A stretch of DNA of 63,648 nt from Succinivibrionaceae bacterium (GTDB lineage: Bacteria; Pseudomonadota; Gammaproteobacteria; Enterobacterales; Succinivibrionaceae). Within the stretch, counting starts at the first letter, position 1. Every line of letters starts with the position of its first letter. The stretch covers positions 1 to 63,648 of the forward strand of contig JAFURY010000084.1 of NCBI GenBank assembly GCA_017480795.1. The letters run 5' to 3'. The translations under genes and the position numbers were made by a program. Of this stretch, positions 31,326-38,169 are shown piece after piece. The notes beneath the pieces were generated by a model, which worked only from the letters and a program-made list of their open reading frames with translations, was not told where the DNA came from and made no database searches.

Positions 31326-33160
31326 ACGAACTTCAATTCGGGCAGAAAGTCCGGAAGATATTTGACGACATCACCGCCTCCAAGGCGGCCGAGTGCAACC
31401 TGAAGCGGGACAACGCCAACATCAACGGCGATACGGCCATGGGCGCCATGCTGCAATACGGCGCGAACACCGCCAAGGAATACTACCTGGATACCATGAT
31501 CGATCCTGAGATCGCCTATCTCCACGAGAAGGGCTGGATTCACATCCACGATCTGGATTTCTACGGCTGGACAACCACCTGCACGCAGATCGAGCTGCGA
31601 AAGCTGTTCAAGGGCGGCTTCAACACCGGCCATGGGCATTTGCGGGAACCGAAGAGCATCGGCAGCTACGCAGCCCTGGCAGCGATCGCCATCCAATCCA
31701 ACCAGAACGACCAGCACGGCGGGCAGAGCATCGTAGATTTCGACTACGCTATGGCGGACGGCGTGCGGTTGACCTATTCCAAGCATTATGAGGAAGGTCT
31801 CAATCTTTACAGGCAGATCGGCCCGAAGGAATGCACCGATTATGATGAACAGGCTTTCGCCAATGACTACGCGATCAAGAAAACGAAGCGCGACACCTAC
31901 CAGGCGATGGAGGGCCTAATCCACAACCTGAACACCATGCACAGCCGGGCCGGAGCACAGGTGCCGTTTTCCAGCATCAACTACGGCATGGACACCTCCT
32001 GGGAGGGGCGGCTGGCCATTGAGCAGCTGCTGCTGGCGACTGAAGCCGGACTCGGCAACGGAGAGACCCCCATCTTCCCAATTCAGATCTTCCGCGTGAA
32101 GGAAGGCGTGAACTTCAACCCCGACGACAGGAACTACGACCTGTTCAAGCTGGCGATGCGGGTGAGCGCCAAGCGGCTGTTCCCGAACTTCAGCTTTATT
32201 GACGCGCCGTTCAACCTGCAATACTACAAGCCCGGACATCCGGAAACCGAGGTGGGCTACATGGGCTGCCGTACCCGCGTGATGGGCAACGTCTGCGGGC
32301 CGGAAGTGGCTCCCGGGCGCGGCAACCTGTCCTTCACTTCCATCAACCTGCCGAGGCTCGCCATCGAGGCGGACGGGGACAAGGACGCCTTCTTCATCCA
32401 TCTGAATCAGATCCTGCGAAAGGTGATGAAGCAGCTGCTGGACCGCTACCTGGTGCAGGCGGCGCGAACGGTGCGCAATTTCCCGTTCCTGATGGGCGAA
32501 GGCGTATGGATGGACTCGGAAACGCTGGGCCCCGACGACTGCGTGGTGGAGGTGCTGAAGCATGGTACGCTGTCCATCGGCTTCATTGGCCTGGCAGAAA
32601 CCCTCAAGGCTCTGATCGGCAAGCACCACGGCGAAAACGATGAGGCACAGGCGCTTGGTCTTGAGATTGTTCACTATATTCGCGCCTTCTGCGATGAGAT
32701 GAGCGAAGAGATCGGCATGAACGTGACCTGCCTGGCAACGCCGGCGGAGAGCCTGTCCGGACGCTTTGTGAAGATGGATAAGCGGCTCTACGGCGTGATC
32801 GAGGGCGTGACGGATCGGGACTACTACACCAACAGCTTTCATGTTCCGGTGTACTTCCCCATCTCCGCGGCCCGCAAGATCGAGCTGGAAGCCCCTTACC
32901 ACGCGCTGACGAACGCCGGGCATATTTCCTATGTGGAGATGGACGGCGACGCCACAAAGAACCTGGAGGCCTTTGAGGCCATCATCCGCCACATGAAGGA
33001 ATGCGGCATCGGATATGGCAGCATCAACCACCCCGTGGACCGCGACCCGGTCTGCGGATACAACGGCATCATCGGCGACGTATGCCCCTGCTGCGGACGG
33101 CGCGTAAAATCCGTCGAGCAGGAGCGCTTTAAGCGGTACAACCCCAAGACCACCGAATAA
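31322..33160 (+). CDS. nrdD: Anaerobic (class III) ribonucleotide reductase, catalytic part lacking the glycyl-radical domain
   Basis: 612 aa. Contains QYGANTAKEYYLDTMIDPEI, HIHDLDFYGWTTTC and GRGNLSFTSINLPRLAIEAD typical of NrdD, and the end NHPVDRDPVCGYNGIIG with zinc-site CPCCGRR. In canonical NrdD this is followed by about 60 residues carrying the glycyl radical. Here the gene stops at NPKTTE and that domain is a separate gene at 34419. Reduces NTPs to dNTPs without oxygen. ATGA coupling to the upstream gene. Confidence 0.93.
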   Translation: MNELQFGQKVRKIFDDITASKAAECNLKRDNANINGDTAMGAMLQYGANTAKEYYLDTMIDPEIAYLHEKGWIHIHDLDFYGWTTTCTQIELRKLFKGGFNTGHGHLREPKSIGSYAALAAIAIQSNQNDQHGGQSIVDFDYAMADGVRLTYSKHYEEGLNLYRQIGPKECTDYDEQAFANDYAIKKTKRDTYQAMEGLIHNLNTMHSRAGAQVPFSSINYGMDTSWEGRLAIEQLLLATEAGLGNGETPIFPIQIFRVKEGVNFNPDDRNYDLFKLAMRVSAKRLFPNFSFIDAPFNLQYYKPGHPETEVGYMGCRTRVMGNVCGPEVAPGRGNLSFTSINLPRLAIEADGDKDAFFIHLNQILRKVMKQLLDRYLVQAARTVRNFPFLMGEGVWMDSETLGPDDCVVEVLKHGTLSIGFIGLAETLKALIGKHHGENDEAQALGLEIVHYIRAFCDEMSEEIGMNVTCLATPAESLSGRFVKMDKRLYGVIEGVTDRDYYTNSFHVPVYFPISAARKIELEAPYHALTNAGHISYVEMDGDATKNLEAFEAIIRHMKECGIGYGSINHPVDRDPVCGYNGIIGDVCPCCGRRVKSVEQERFKRYNPKTTE

Positions 33161-33172
33161 GGAGGAAAAATT

Positions 33173-34243
33173 ATGGCTAAGAGAATGCCTATCGGACAGT
33201 TCGTCAAGGAACTGGAAGCCGCTCTGAACCGCGGCGACGGCTACATCATGGGCGCGAGAGGACAGAACCCCAGGACCGGCAAGATGGATCTCAGCGCCAC
33301 GAGCGTTTCGAGCTCCTGGAAGGAAAACGGCCACTACTACACCCAGTATTCTGGCAGCCAGCGCACCCAGGCTTTGAAGTGGCGCAAGAAGTGCACCCGC
33401 GTATGGGACTGCAACGGCATGGCGGAGGGCATCTACGAGCTCTACACCGGAACGAACATCGACTCCAAGGCCAGGTACAACTATTCCGGCTGGTGCGGCG
33501 TCAAGGGCACTGGCATGATTCCCGCGCAATATCGCGTTCCCGGCGCTGCGGTGTTCTGGAGCAACAGCGGCGCTTCCTCAATTCACCATGTCGCGTATCT
33601 CTATAAGCCGGTTAAGGACGGCCATCCGGAGGGCGACTGGTATATCATCGAGGCCCGTGGCGTGATGTACGGCGTGGTAAAGACCAAGCTGAACAGCCGC
33701 AAGCCTAACTTCTGGGGGCTGATGGACAAATACTACGACTATGGCAATACCTCTTGGCAGCCGGTGACGACCGTGATCGTGGAAGCCACTCTGGGCAGCC
33801 GCATCCTGCGCAACGGCGACGAAGGCAACGACGTGAAGCAGATGCAAAGCGGTCTGATCCGCCTGGGCTATAACCTGGGTAAGTGGGGCGCGGACGGAGA
33901 CTTCGGCGACTGCACCGAGGAAGCGGTCAAGTGGTTCCAGTACGACCACGACCTGGAAGTGGACGGCGAGTTTGGGCCAAAGTCCATGAAGGCTTTCGAG
34001 ACGGCTCTCGTGGAGCTGGACAAGCCCGTGGAGAAACCCAAGGCCGTCAAGATCGAAGGTGGTAACTGCTATATCCGCACCGCTCCGAACACCTCCGGCA
34101 AGGCTATCGGTGTGGCCCACGAGGGTAATGTGTTTATCTTTGACGAGAAGATCGACGAAGAAACTAAGTGGTTAGCCATCATCTACAAGGATCAGCCGGC
34201 CTGGGTGAGCTGCAAATACGGAAGGTTGGTCTCTTCAATATGA
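33173..34243 (+). CDS. Second cell-wall hydrolase: NlpC/P60-like domain, peptidoglycan-binding domain, SH3 domain
   Basis: 356 aa after AAGGAGGAAAAATT. Residues about 20-200: NlpC/P60-like, with nucleophile C80 in WDCNGM and SSIHHVAYLYKPV as His motif. Residues about 210-285: peptidoglycan-binding type 1 repeat (GDEGNDVKQMQSGLIRLGY, GEFGPKSMKAFE). Residues about 293-355: SH3 (CYIRTAPNTSGKAIGVA). It separates the two halves of NrdD. It could be a second endolysin, or a lysogenic or superinfection function. The following ATGA-coupled gene encodes a membrane peptide. Confidence 0.85.
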   Translation: MAKRMPIGQFVKELEAALNRGDGYIMGARGQNPRTGKMDLSATSVSSSWKENGHYYTQYSGSQRTQALKWRKKCTRVWDCNGMAEGIYELYTGTNIDSKARYNYSGWCGVKGTGMIPAQYRVPGAAVFWSNSGASSIHHVAYLYKPVKDGHPEGDWYIIEARGVMYGVVKTKLNSRKPNFWGLMDKYYDYGNTSWQPVTTVIVEATLGSRILRNGDEGNDVKQMQSGLIRLGYNLGKWGADGDFGDCTEEAVKWFQYDHDLEVDGEFGPKSMKAFETALVELDKPVEKPKAVKIEGGNCYIRTAPNTSGKAIGVAHEGNVFIFDEKIDEETKWLAIIYKDQPAWVSCKYGRLVSSI

Positions 34244-34392
34244 GCACAACTCAGACTATCCTGATCTGGGTGGCTCGAATTGATCTCGCGCTCTGTGAGG
34301 CATTTGCAGTCTGTAAGCCGATATTGCCTTTTGCGGTAATGCTGATTGGCAAAATCGTCATACAAAGATTTTTCCGCGGCTATAGAAAATAA
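34240..34392 (+). CDS. 50-residue membrane protein coupled to the second lysin
   Basis: MSTTQTILIWVARIDLALCEAFAV... with a second hydrophobic stretch (ILPFAVMLIGKIVIQ) and a basic end (RFFRGYRK). Its ATG overlaps the lysin stop. A holin-like partner is possible from position only. Confidence 0.55.
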   Translation: MSTTQTILIWVARIDLALCEAFAVCKPILPFAVMLIGKIVIQRFFRGYRK

Positions 34393-34418
34393 AAAAATAA
34401 ATCTGGAGGATATTTTCC

Positions 34419-34679
34419 ATGATCATCAACGTTATCGGTGAATCGATCAGCGAGGAAGAACTGAACGCCTATCACGCGCGTGGGCTGGAGAAGTACGGCG
34501 ACGCGCTGAAGGAGATGGACATCAACGTGGCTGGCGACGAGGTAGAGCTGACCTACAAGCTGGAGGGACAGCCCTTCGAGCGGGTGCGTCGGATCACCGG
34601 CTACCTGGTCGGCACCTTGGACAAGTGGAACGACGCAAAACGGGCGGAGGAAAGGGACAGGGTGAAGCACGATGTATGA
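34419..34679 (+). CDS. Stand-alone glycyl-radical domain of class III ribonucleotide reductase
   Basis: 86 aa after GGAGGATATTTTCC. The second half, FERVRRITGYLVGTLDKWND followed by AKRAEERDRVKH, is the C-terminal glycyl-radical motif of NrdD (radical Gly in RITGYLVG). The first 45 residues (MIINVIGESISEEELNAYHA) have no counterpart that I know in full-length NrdD and may be a docking domain. Together with 31322 it should form the active enzyme, activated by NrdG (35257). Confidence 0.88.
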   Translation: MIINVIGESISEEELNAYHARGLEKYGDALKEMDINVAGDEVELTYKLEGQPFERVRRITGYLVGTLDKWNDAKRAEERDRVKHDV

Positions 34680-34797
34680 GATCAAGCCCAACCCGCTGGG
34701 TTACTATACCCTGTACATCGAGGGCGTTTTCGCTGGCAACTTCGATACGAAGCCGGAAGCGGAACGCGAGTGTGACATCATCATGAGCGACAGATGA
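34672..34797 (+). CDS. 41-residue protein, unknown
   Basis: MYEIKPNPLGYYTLYIEGVF..., overlapping the end of the glycyl-radical gene by 8 bp; ribosome site within AGGGTGAAGC. Looks like one small beta-meander. Confidence 0.5.
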   Translation: MYEIKPNPLGYYTLYIEGVFAGNFDTKPEAERECDIIMSDR

Positions 34798-34802
34798 TGA
34801 TC

Positions 34803-34840
34803 GAAGAGGGAATGCGAATATCGCAAACCCTCTTCTTTTT
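34803..34840 (+). terminator. Terminator
   Basis: Perfect stem GAAGAGGG / CCCTCTTC, 17-nt loop, TTTTT. Confidence 0.7.
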
Positions 34841-34859
34841 CTGTGGAAAGGAGAAAATG

Positions 34860-35129
34860 ATGGAAAACGATATCTTCAGAAGAAAGATCTGTGACATGTG
34901 TGGAGCGGTTGAATATAAGCCATACATCGGTACAAATAAGTTTGACGGAGGATATACGACCGTCAATGAGTTTGAGCCGAGCGCATACGGTTCAGCACGA
35001 ATCGGCGACGAAGCATGGGTGTTATGCCCCGAATGTATCGGAAAGGCCCTGGAAGCAATGCGACAGCTCAAAAACATTGCGAAAACGAAGCCGTGCACAG
35101 AAGAGCGCCGTCGTGGTTTCGGCGGATAA
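34860..35129 (+). CDS. Zinc-finger protein, unknown
   Basis: 89 aa (ATG 34857 is equally possible). KICDMCGAVEYK and VLCPECIGKALEAMRQL give two CxxC pairs. Start 6 bases after AAAGGAG. Function unknown; sits between the reductase parts and the activase. Confidence 0.6.
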   Translation: MENDIFRRKICDMCGAVEYKPYIGTNKFDGGYTTVNEFEPSAYGSARIGDEAWVLCPECIGKALEAMRQLKNIAKTKPCTEERRRGFGG

Positions 35130-35142
35130 GGAGGAAAAGACA

Positions 35143-35253
35143 ATGGAGATTCTTATCATATTTCTCATGCAGGTGCTGGCCAGCGCGATCGGCATACTGA
35201 TTGCCGTCGGCGTTGTGGACCGGTTCAACAGATGGAAGTACAGGAGGAAGTAA
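35143..35253 (+). CDS. 36-residue membrane peptide
   Basis: MEILIIFLMQVLASAIGILI... with a basic end (RWKYRRK), after AAGGAGGAAAAGACA. Confidence 0.5.
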   Translation: MEILIIFLMQVLASAIGILIAVGVVDRFNRWKYRRK

Positions 35254-35256
35254 GCC

Positions 35257-35760
35257 ATGATATTCAGAACCTTTGGAGTTGTGGAAAACAGCTTCGTGGA
35301 CGGCCCCGGCATTCGCATGGCGATATTCTTTCAGGGCTGCATCCGGCATTGCGAGGGCTGCCACAATCCGGGCTCCTGGCCGATGTACGGCGGCGAGCGG
35401 ATGGATACGAACGAGCTCGGCAAAAAAATATTCAACGATCCGCTGCTGACCGGCATAACGCTTACCGGAGGCGAACCGTTCTTGCAGCCGATGCAGGCGT
35501 TGTCTCTTGCAAGGATTGCTCATCAAAGAGGTCTGACTGTCTGGTGCTACACCGGCTATACCTTCGAAGAGATCAACGAATGGGAGGACAACAGAAAGAC
35601 GCTGTTGAAGAACATCGATGTGTTGGTTGACGGACCGTTCGAGATCGACAAGATGAGCCTGGACATCCCCTGGCGCGGCAGCACGAACCAGAGGCTGGTG
35701 GATGTGAAGAAGAGCCTGGAGAAAGGCGAGGTGGTTCTGTATGACGAATCCGAAGCCTAA
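35257..35760 (+). CDS. nrdG: Anaerobic ribonucleotide reductase activase
   Basis: 167 aa radical-SAM enzyme. FFQGCIRHCEGCHNPGSW carries the CxxxCxxC cluster ligands, and TLTGGEPFLQP is the SAM-binding GGE motif. It generates the glycyl radical on the partner reductase. VDGPFEIDK and WRGSTNQRLVDV are NrdG-typical. Confidence 0.95.
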   Translation: MIFRTFGVVENSFVDGPGIRMAIFFQGCIRHCEGCHNPGSWPMYGGERMDTNELGKKIFNDPLLTGITLTGGEPFLQPMQALSLARIAHQRGLTVWCYTGYTFEEINEWEDNRKTLLKNIDVLVDGPFEIDKMSLDIPWRGSTNQRLVDVKKSLEKGEVVLYDESEA

Positions 35761-35902
35761 GGAAGTCGACTACTCCAAGTATTGCAAGAAGTGCGTACAC
35801 GAGAAGCTGGACGACTTCAAGGAACCATGTAATACCTGTCTGGAGCAATTCTGGAATGAGGGCAGCGACAAGCCCATCAAGTTTGAGGAGAAGAGCAAAT
35901 GA
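35741..35902 (+). CDS. Small zinc-ribbon protein
   Basis: 53 aa. YCKKCVHEKLDDFKEPCNTC gives a CxxC...CxxC site, then LEQFWNEGSDKPIKFEE. A recurrent small family in gut phages, function unknown. Overlaps nrdG by 20 bp and the next gene by 4 bp. Confidence 0.65.
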   Translation: MTNPKPKEVDYSKYCKKCVHEKLDDFKEPCNTCLEQFWNEGSDKPIKFEEKSK

Positions 35903-36261
35903 CACCAAATGAATATCAGGAACTCGCTTTGAGAACGGAGGGCCATTTTCCGGACGATGTGACCGACCTGGTGATCGAAGAAGACGAGATAAGGTTATGT
36001 CAAGGGTTGATGGGACTTAACGGAGAAGCCGGCGAGGCCATCGACATCTTCAAGAAGCACCTGTTCCAGGGCCACGAGCTCGACCTGGAGCACCTCGCGC
36101 GAGAGCTGGGAGACGTGGCATGGTATCTGGCGGTTTCGGCGGATGCGACCGGGTTCACGCTGGAGGAGATCTTCACGATCAATATCGAGAAGCTGAAGGC
36201 GCGGTATCCCGATGGGTTCGAGGCCGAGCGAAGCCTGCATAGAGCGAGTGAGGACGACTGA
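35899..36261 (+). CDS. MazG-like nucleotide pyrophosphohydrolase
   Basis: 120 aa. GLNGEAGEAIDIFKKHLFQG and ELGDVAWYLAVSAD supply the EExxE...ExxD-like metal site of the MazG superfamily. Hydrolyses NTPs or ppGpp-like nucleotides; may clean the pool or blunt the stringent response. Confidence 0.88.
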   Translation: MTPNEYQELALRTEGHFPDDVTDLVIEEDEIRLCQGLMGLNGEAGEAIDIFKKHLFQGHELDLEHLARELGDVAWYLAVSADATGFTLEEIFTINIEKLKARYPDGFEAERSLHRASEDD

Positions 36262-36347
36262 TTGGAGGTGATTTTGCAGGAGCAAAATCAGCCTGCCTCG
36301 CAGACCGCTGACGGTTCAAATCAGAGATTTGAAGCGCAGCGCCTTAT

Positions 36348-36664
36348 GCCCACTTTTGTTTTGAAAACCGGGCTCATGCCCACTTTTATTCGGGCAACGA
36401 TGAAAAATCGCTCTGAAAAAGTGGGCTTATGGCCAAAAAAAGTGGGCTTTTGCCCACTTTTGAGAGGTAAAAGTGGGCAGAAAAACGGGCCTAAAAACCC
36501 CGAAAATCGACCAAAATTGCCTAAAATTGACCGTTTTTCAGGGTTTTTGGGGCATTTTTTAGAGGAAAAACGAAGTTTCTGCCCATTTGCCCACTTTTGT
36601 TTTCTATTTCTATAAAAAATGAAAAAAATTAAATATTATATATAAATAGTAAATAAAAGTGGGC
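36348..36664 (+). other. Putative replication origin: iterons and AT-rich segment
   Basis: Eight exact copies of GCCCACTTTT or its complement: + at 36348, 36378, 36452 and 36589; - at 36417, 36438, 36469 and 36655. A 57-bp almost pure A/T stretch lies at 36601-36657 between the last two. An inverted AAAAACCC...GGGTTTTT pair is at about 36495-36548. Iterons plus an AT-rich unwinding segment match replicon origins. An open frame (36262..36615) runs through it but looks like a shadow. Confidence 0.72.
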
Positions 36665-36695
36665 TTTTGGCCACAGGACGAAAATCGCCCGTTTC

Positions 36696-36795
36696 TGAGG
36701 GAGGAGCAAAGCGACGACTAAGCCGAGCAAAATGATATTTTGCCGGCTGTAGCTGCGGGCCGCGAAAGCGAGCACGGAGCCGAAATGGAGGAATG
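36696..36795 (+). ncRNA. Structured repeat element, copy 2 (candidate RNA element)
   Basis: Same block order as copy 1 at 17780: TGAGGGAG, GACTAAG, hairpin CAAAAT-GAT-ATTTTG, CTGTAGC, hairpin CGCGAAAGCG, GAGCCGAAATGGAGGAATG. Stem bases differ from copy 1 while pairing is kept. Here no long gene starts at the AATG, and a separate promoter follows. Confidence 0.55.
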
Positions 36796-36845
36796 CGATA
36801 AGACCAAGGTTATATTTTGGGAGCCGCCATAAATCCACATCCAAT

Positions 36846-36855
36846 GTGCTATAAT
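36846..36855 (+). promoter_or_regulatory. Extended -10 promoter
   Basis: TGCTATAAT (TATAAT at 36850) with no clear -35; 24 bp upstream of the gene at 36879 and just after the origin region. Confidence 0.55.
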
Positions 36856-36878
36856 GAACTTGGATTGGAGGCGGTTGG

Positions 36879-37196
36879 ATGCGGAAAGACCGTGACGAAT
36901 ATAACGAAATCTACAAATTGGACATGAAACGGGAATGGACTGAATCCGCTTATGACGAGAACGGCGATTCGGTTTTCTGTGATATTTGCGGCGGAGAGAT
37001 GAAGTGGCGTCCGAAGGAGAATCTTTGGCGCTGCGAGGACTGCGGACAGGAGATGCGCCGGGCTGTATATTTTGATTACATTGGCGCCGAGCCTCCGGGA
37101 AGCGATTGCCTGATCCATTGTCGCGAGAACTATCCGTTTTGCAAGAAGCACTGCGACCGATATCTGATCGACCCCAGGGACCCCATGCTGACATAA
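36879..37196 (+). CDS. Zinc-ribbon protein, unknown
   Basis: 105 aa after TTGGAGGCGGTTGG. FCDICGGEMKWRPKENLWRC with CEDCGQEMRR is a CxxC...CxxC ribbon; a second Cys/His cluster (CLIHCRENYPFCKKHCDR) follows. Possibly nucleic-acid binding, close to the origin. Confidence 0.65.
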   Translation: MRKDRDEYNEIYKLDMKREWTESAYDENGDSVFCDICGGEMKWRPKENLWRCEDCGQEMRRAVYFDYIGAEPPGSDCLIHCRENYPFCKKHCDRYLIDPRDPMLT

Positions 37197-37218
37197 CACC
37201 CCCCCCCCCGAAACGGCT

Positions 37219-37247
37219 CATGCGATTCGCATGGGTCTTTTCTTTTG
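37219..37247 (+). terminator. Terminator
   Basis: CATGCG-ATT-CGCATG then TCTTTTCTTTT, preceded by an 11-C run at 37199-37209. Confidence 0.7.
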
Positions 37248-37249
37248 TC

Positions 37250-37274
37250 CGCGTGAAAAACATGCCCTTTTATG
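37250..37274 (+). promoter_or_regulatory. Repeated intergenic motif, copy G
   Basis: GTCCGCGTGAAAAACA then CTTTTATGAAG, spacing 17. It precedes the nuclease-polymerase operon. A leader hairpin GAAGAGAG / CTCTCTTC (37274-37306) follows, a possible attenuator. Confidence 0.65.
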
Positions 37275-37338
37275 AAGAGAGAAGACAATATGCGCTTACT
37301 CTCTTCTTTCATGCTATGAAAGAAAGGAGCGGCTTTTC

Positions 37339-37671
37339 ATGAAGATGACCAAACTTGAGCGTGACTTTCAGAGAGCTTTGATCAAGGAACTGAAAACCAT
37401 GTTCGAGGGCTGCATCATCACGAAGCTGAATTCCGGACATATTCAGGGCATTCCCGATCTTTTGATTCTCTGGGGAAAGCATTGGGCCACGCTGGAGTGC
37501 AAGCAGAGCGCGAAGGCGCACAAGCAGCCCAATCAGGAGTATTACGTGAAACGGATGAACAACATGTCCTTTTCGAGATTTATATTTCCGGAGAACAAGG
37601 AGGAAGTTCTGCATGAACTGGAACAGGCATTCAGACCTGGAGGGAAGCCACGCCTTTCTAAGCGCGAGTAA
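37339..37671 (+). CDS. VRR-NUC/resolvase-like nuclease
   Basis: 110 aa. IITKLNSGHIQGIPDLLILW with ATLECKQSAKAHKQPNQ forms the (E)..PD...ExK core of a small PD-(D/E)xK nuclease, similar to VRR-NUC Holliday-junction enzymes. Overlaps the next gene by 59 bp. Confidence 0.75.
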   Translation: MKMTKLERDFQRALIKELKTMFEGCIITKLNSGHIQGIPDLLILWGKHWATLECKQSAKAHKQPNQEYYVKRMNNMSFSRFIFPENKEEVLHELEQAFRPGGKPRLSKRE

Positions 37672-38167
37672 ATACCATTGGGTCAACTACGACGCGGACA
37701 AGCTGGCGGACAGCTACAAGAGCTTTCTGGCCACGCAAAAGGGAACCGAGCTTCACGAGTTCGCCTCCCGCTGCATCGTGTTGGGACAGAAGCTGCCCAA
37801 GAGCCAGAAGACACTGAACATGTTTGTGAACGACGCGATCGGCTACAAGATGCAGAGCGAGCAGGTGCTCTATTATTCGGAGAACTGCTACGGCACCGCC
37901 GACGCCATCGCTTTCAGAAACGGCATGCTTCGGATTCACGATCTGAAGACCGGAAAGGTCCCGGCTCACATGGAGCAGCTGATGGTATACGCCGCGCTCT
38001 TCTGTTTGGAATACAAGGTGAAGCCCGGCGACGTGAATATGGAGCTTCGCCTCTATCAGAACGACGAGGTGTTGTTTCACAACCCCGAGCCCGACGAGAT
38101 CGCGCCGATCATCGACAAGATCATCACTTTTGACAAGATCATCAGACGAATCAAAGAGGAGGCTTGA
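37613..38167 (+). CDS. RecB/Cas4-like PD-(D/E)xK exonuclease
   Basis: 184 aa, ATG after GGAGGAAGTTCTGC. GTELHEFASRCIVLGQ, YGTADAIAFRNGMLRIHDLK and LMVYAALFCLEY are the H...GxxD...DxK...Y motifs of RecB-family phage nucleases. Probably recombination or DNA processing. Confidence 0.82.
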   Translation: MNWNRHSDLEGSHAFLSASKYHWVNYDADKLADSYKSFLATQKGTELHEFASRCIVLGQKLPKSQKTLNMFVNDAIGYKMQSEQVLYYSENCYGTADAIAFRNGMLRIHDLKTGKVPAHMEQLMVYAALFCLEYKVKPGDVNMELRLYQNDEVLFHNPEPDEIAPIIDKIITFDKIIRRIKEEA

Positions 38168-38169
38168 CC

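Noticed and set aside
36262..36615. 117-aa frame through the iteron region
   Set aside because: Its repeated MPTF and KVGF-like segments are just translations of the iterons; no conserved domain. It could still be a real short gene at its 5' end.
37199..37209. C homopolymer as a phase-variation switch
   Set aside because: It lies after a stop codon and before a terminator, so a length change would alter no frame; it may be an assembly-sensitive run.
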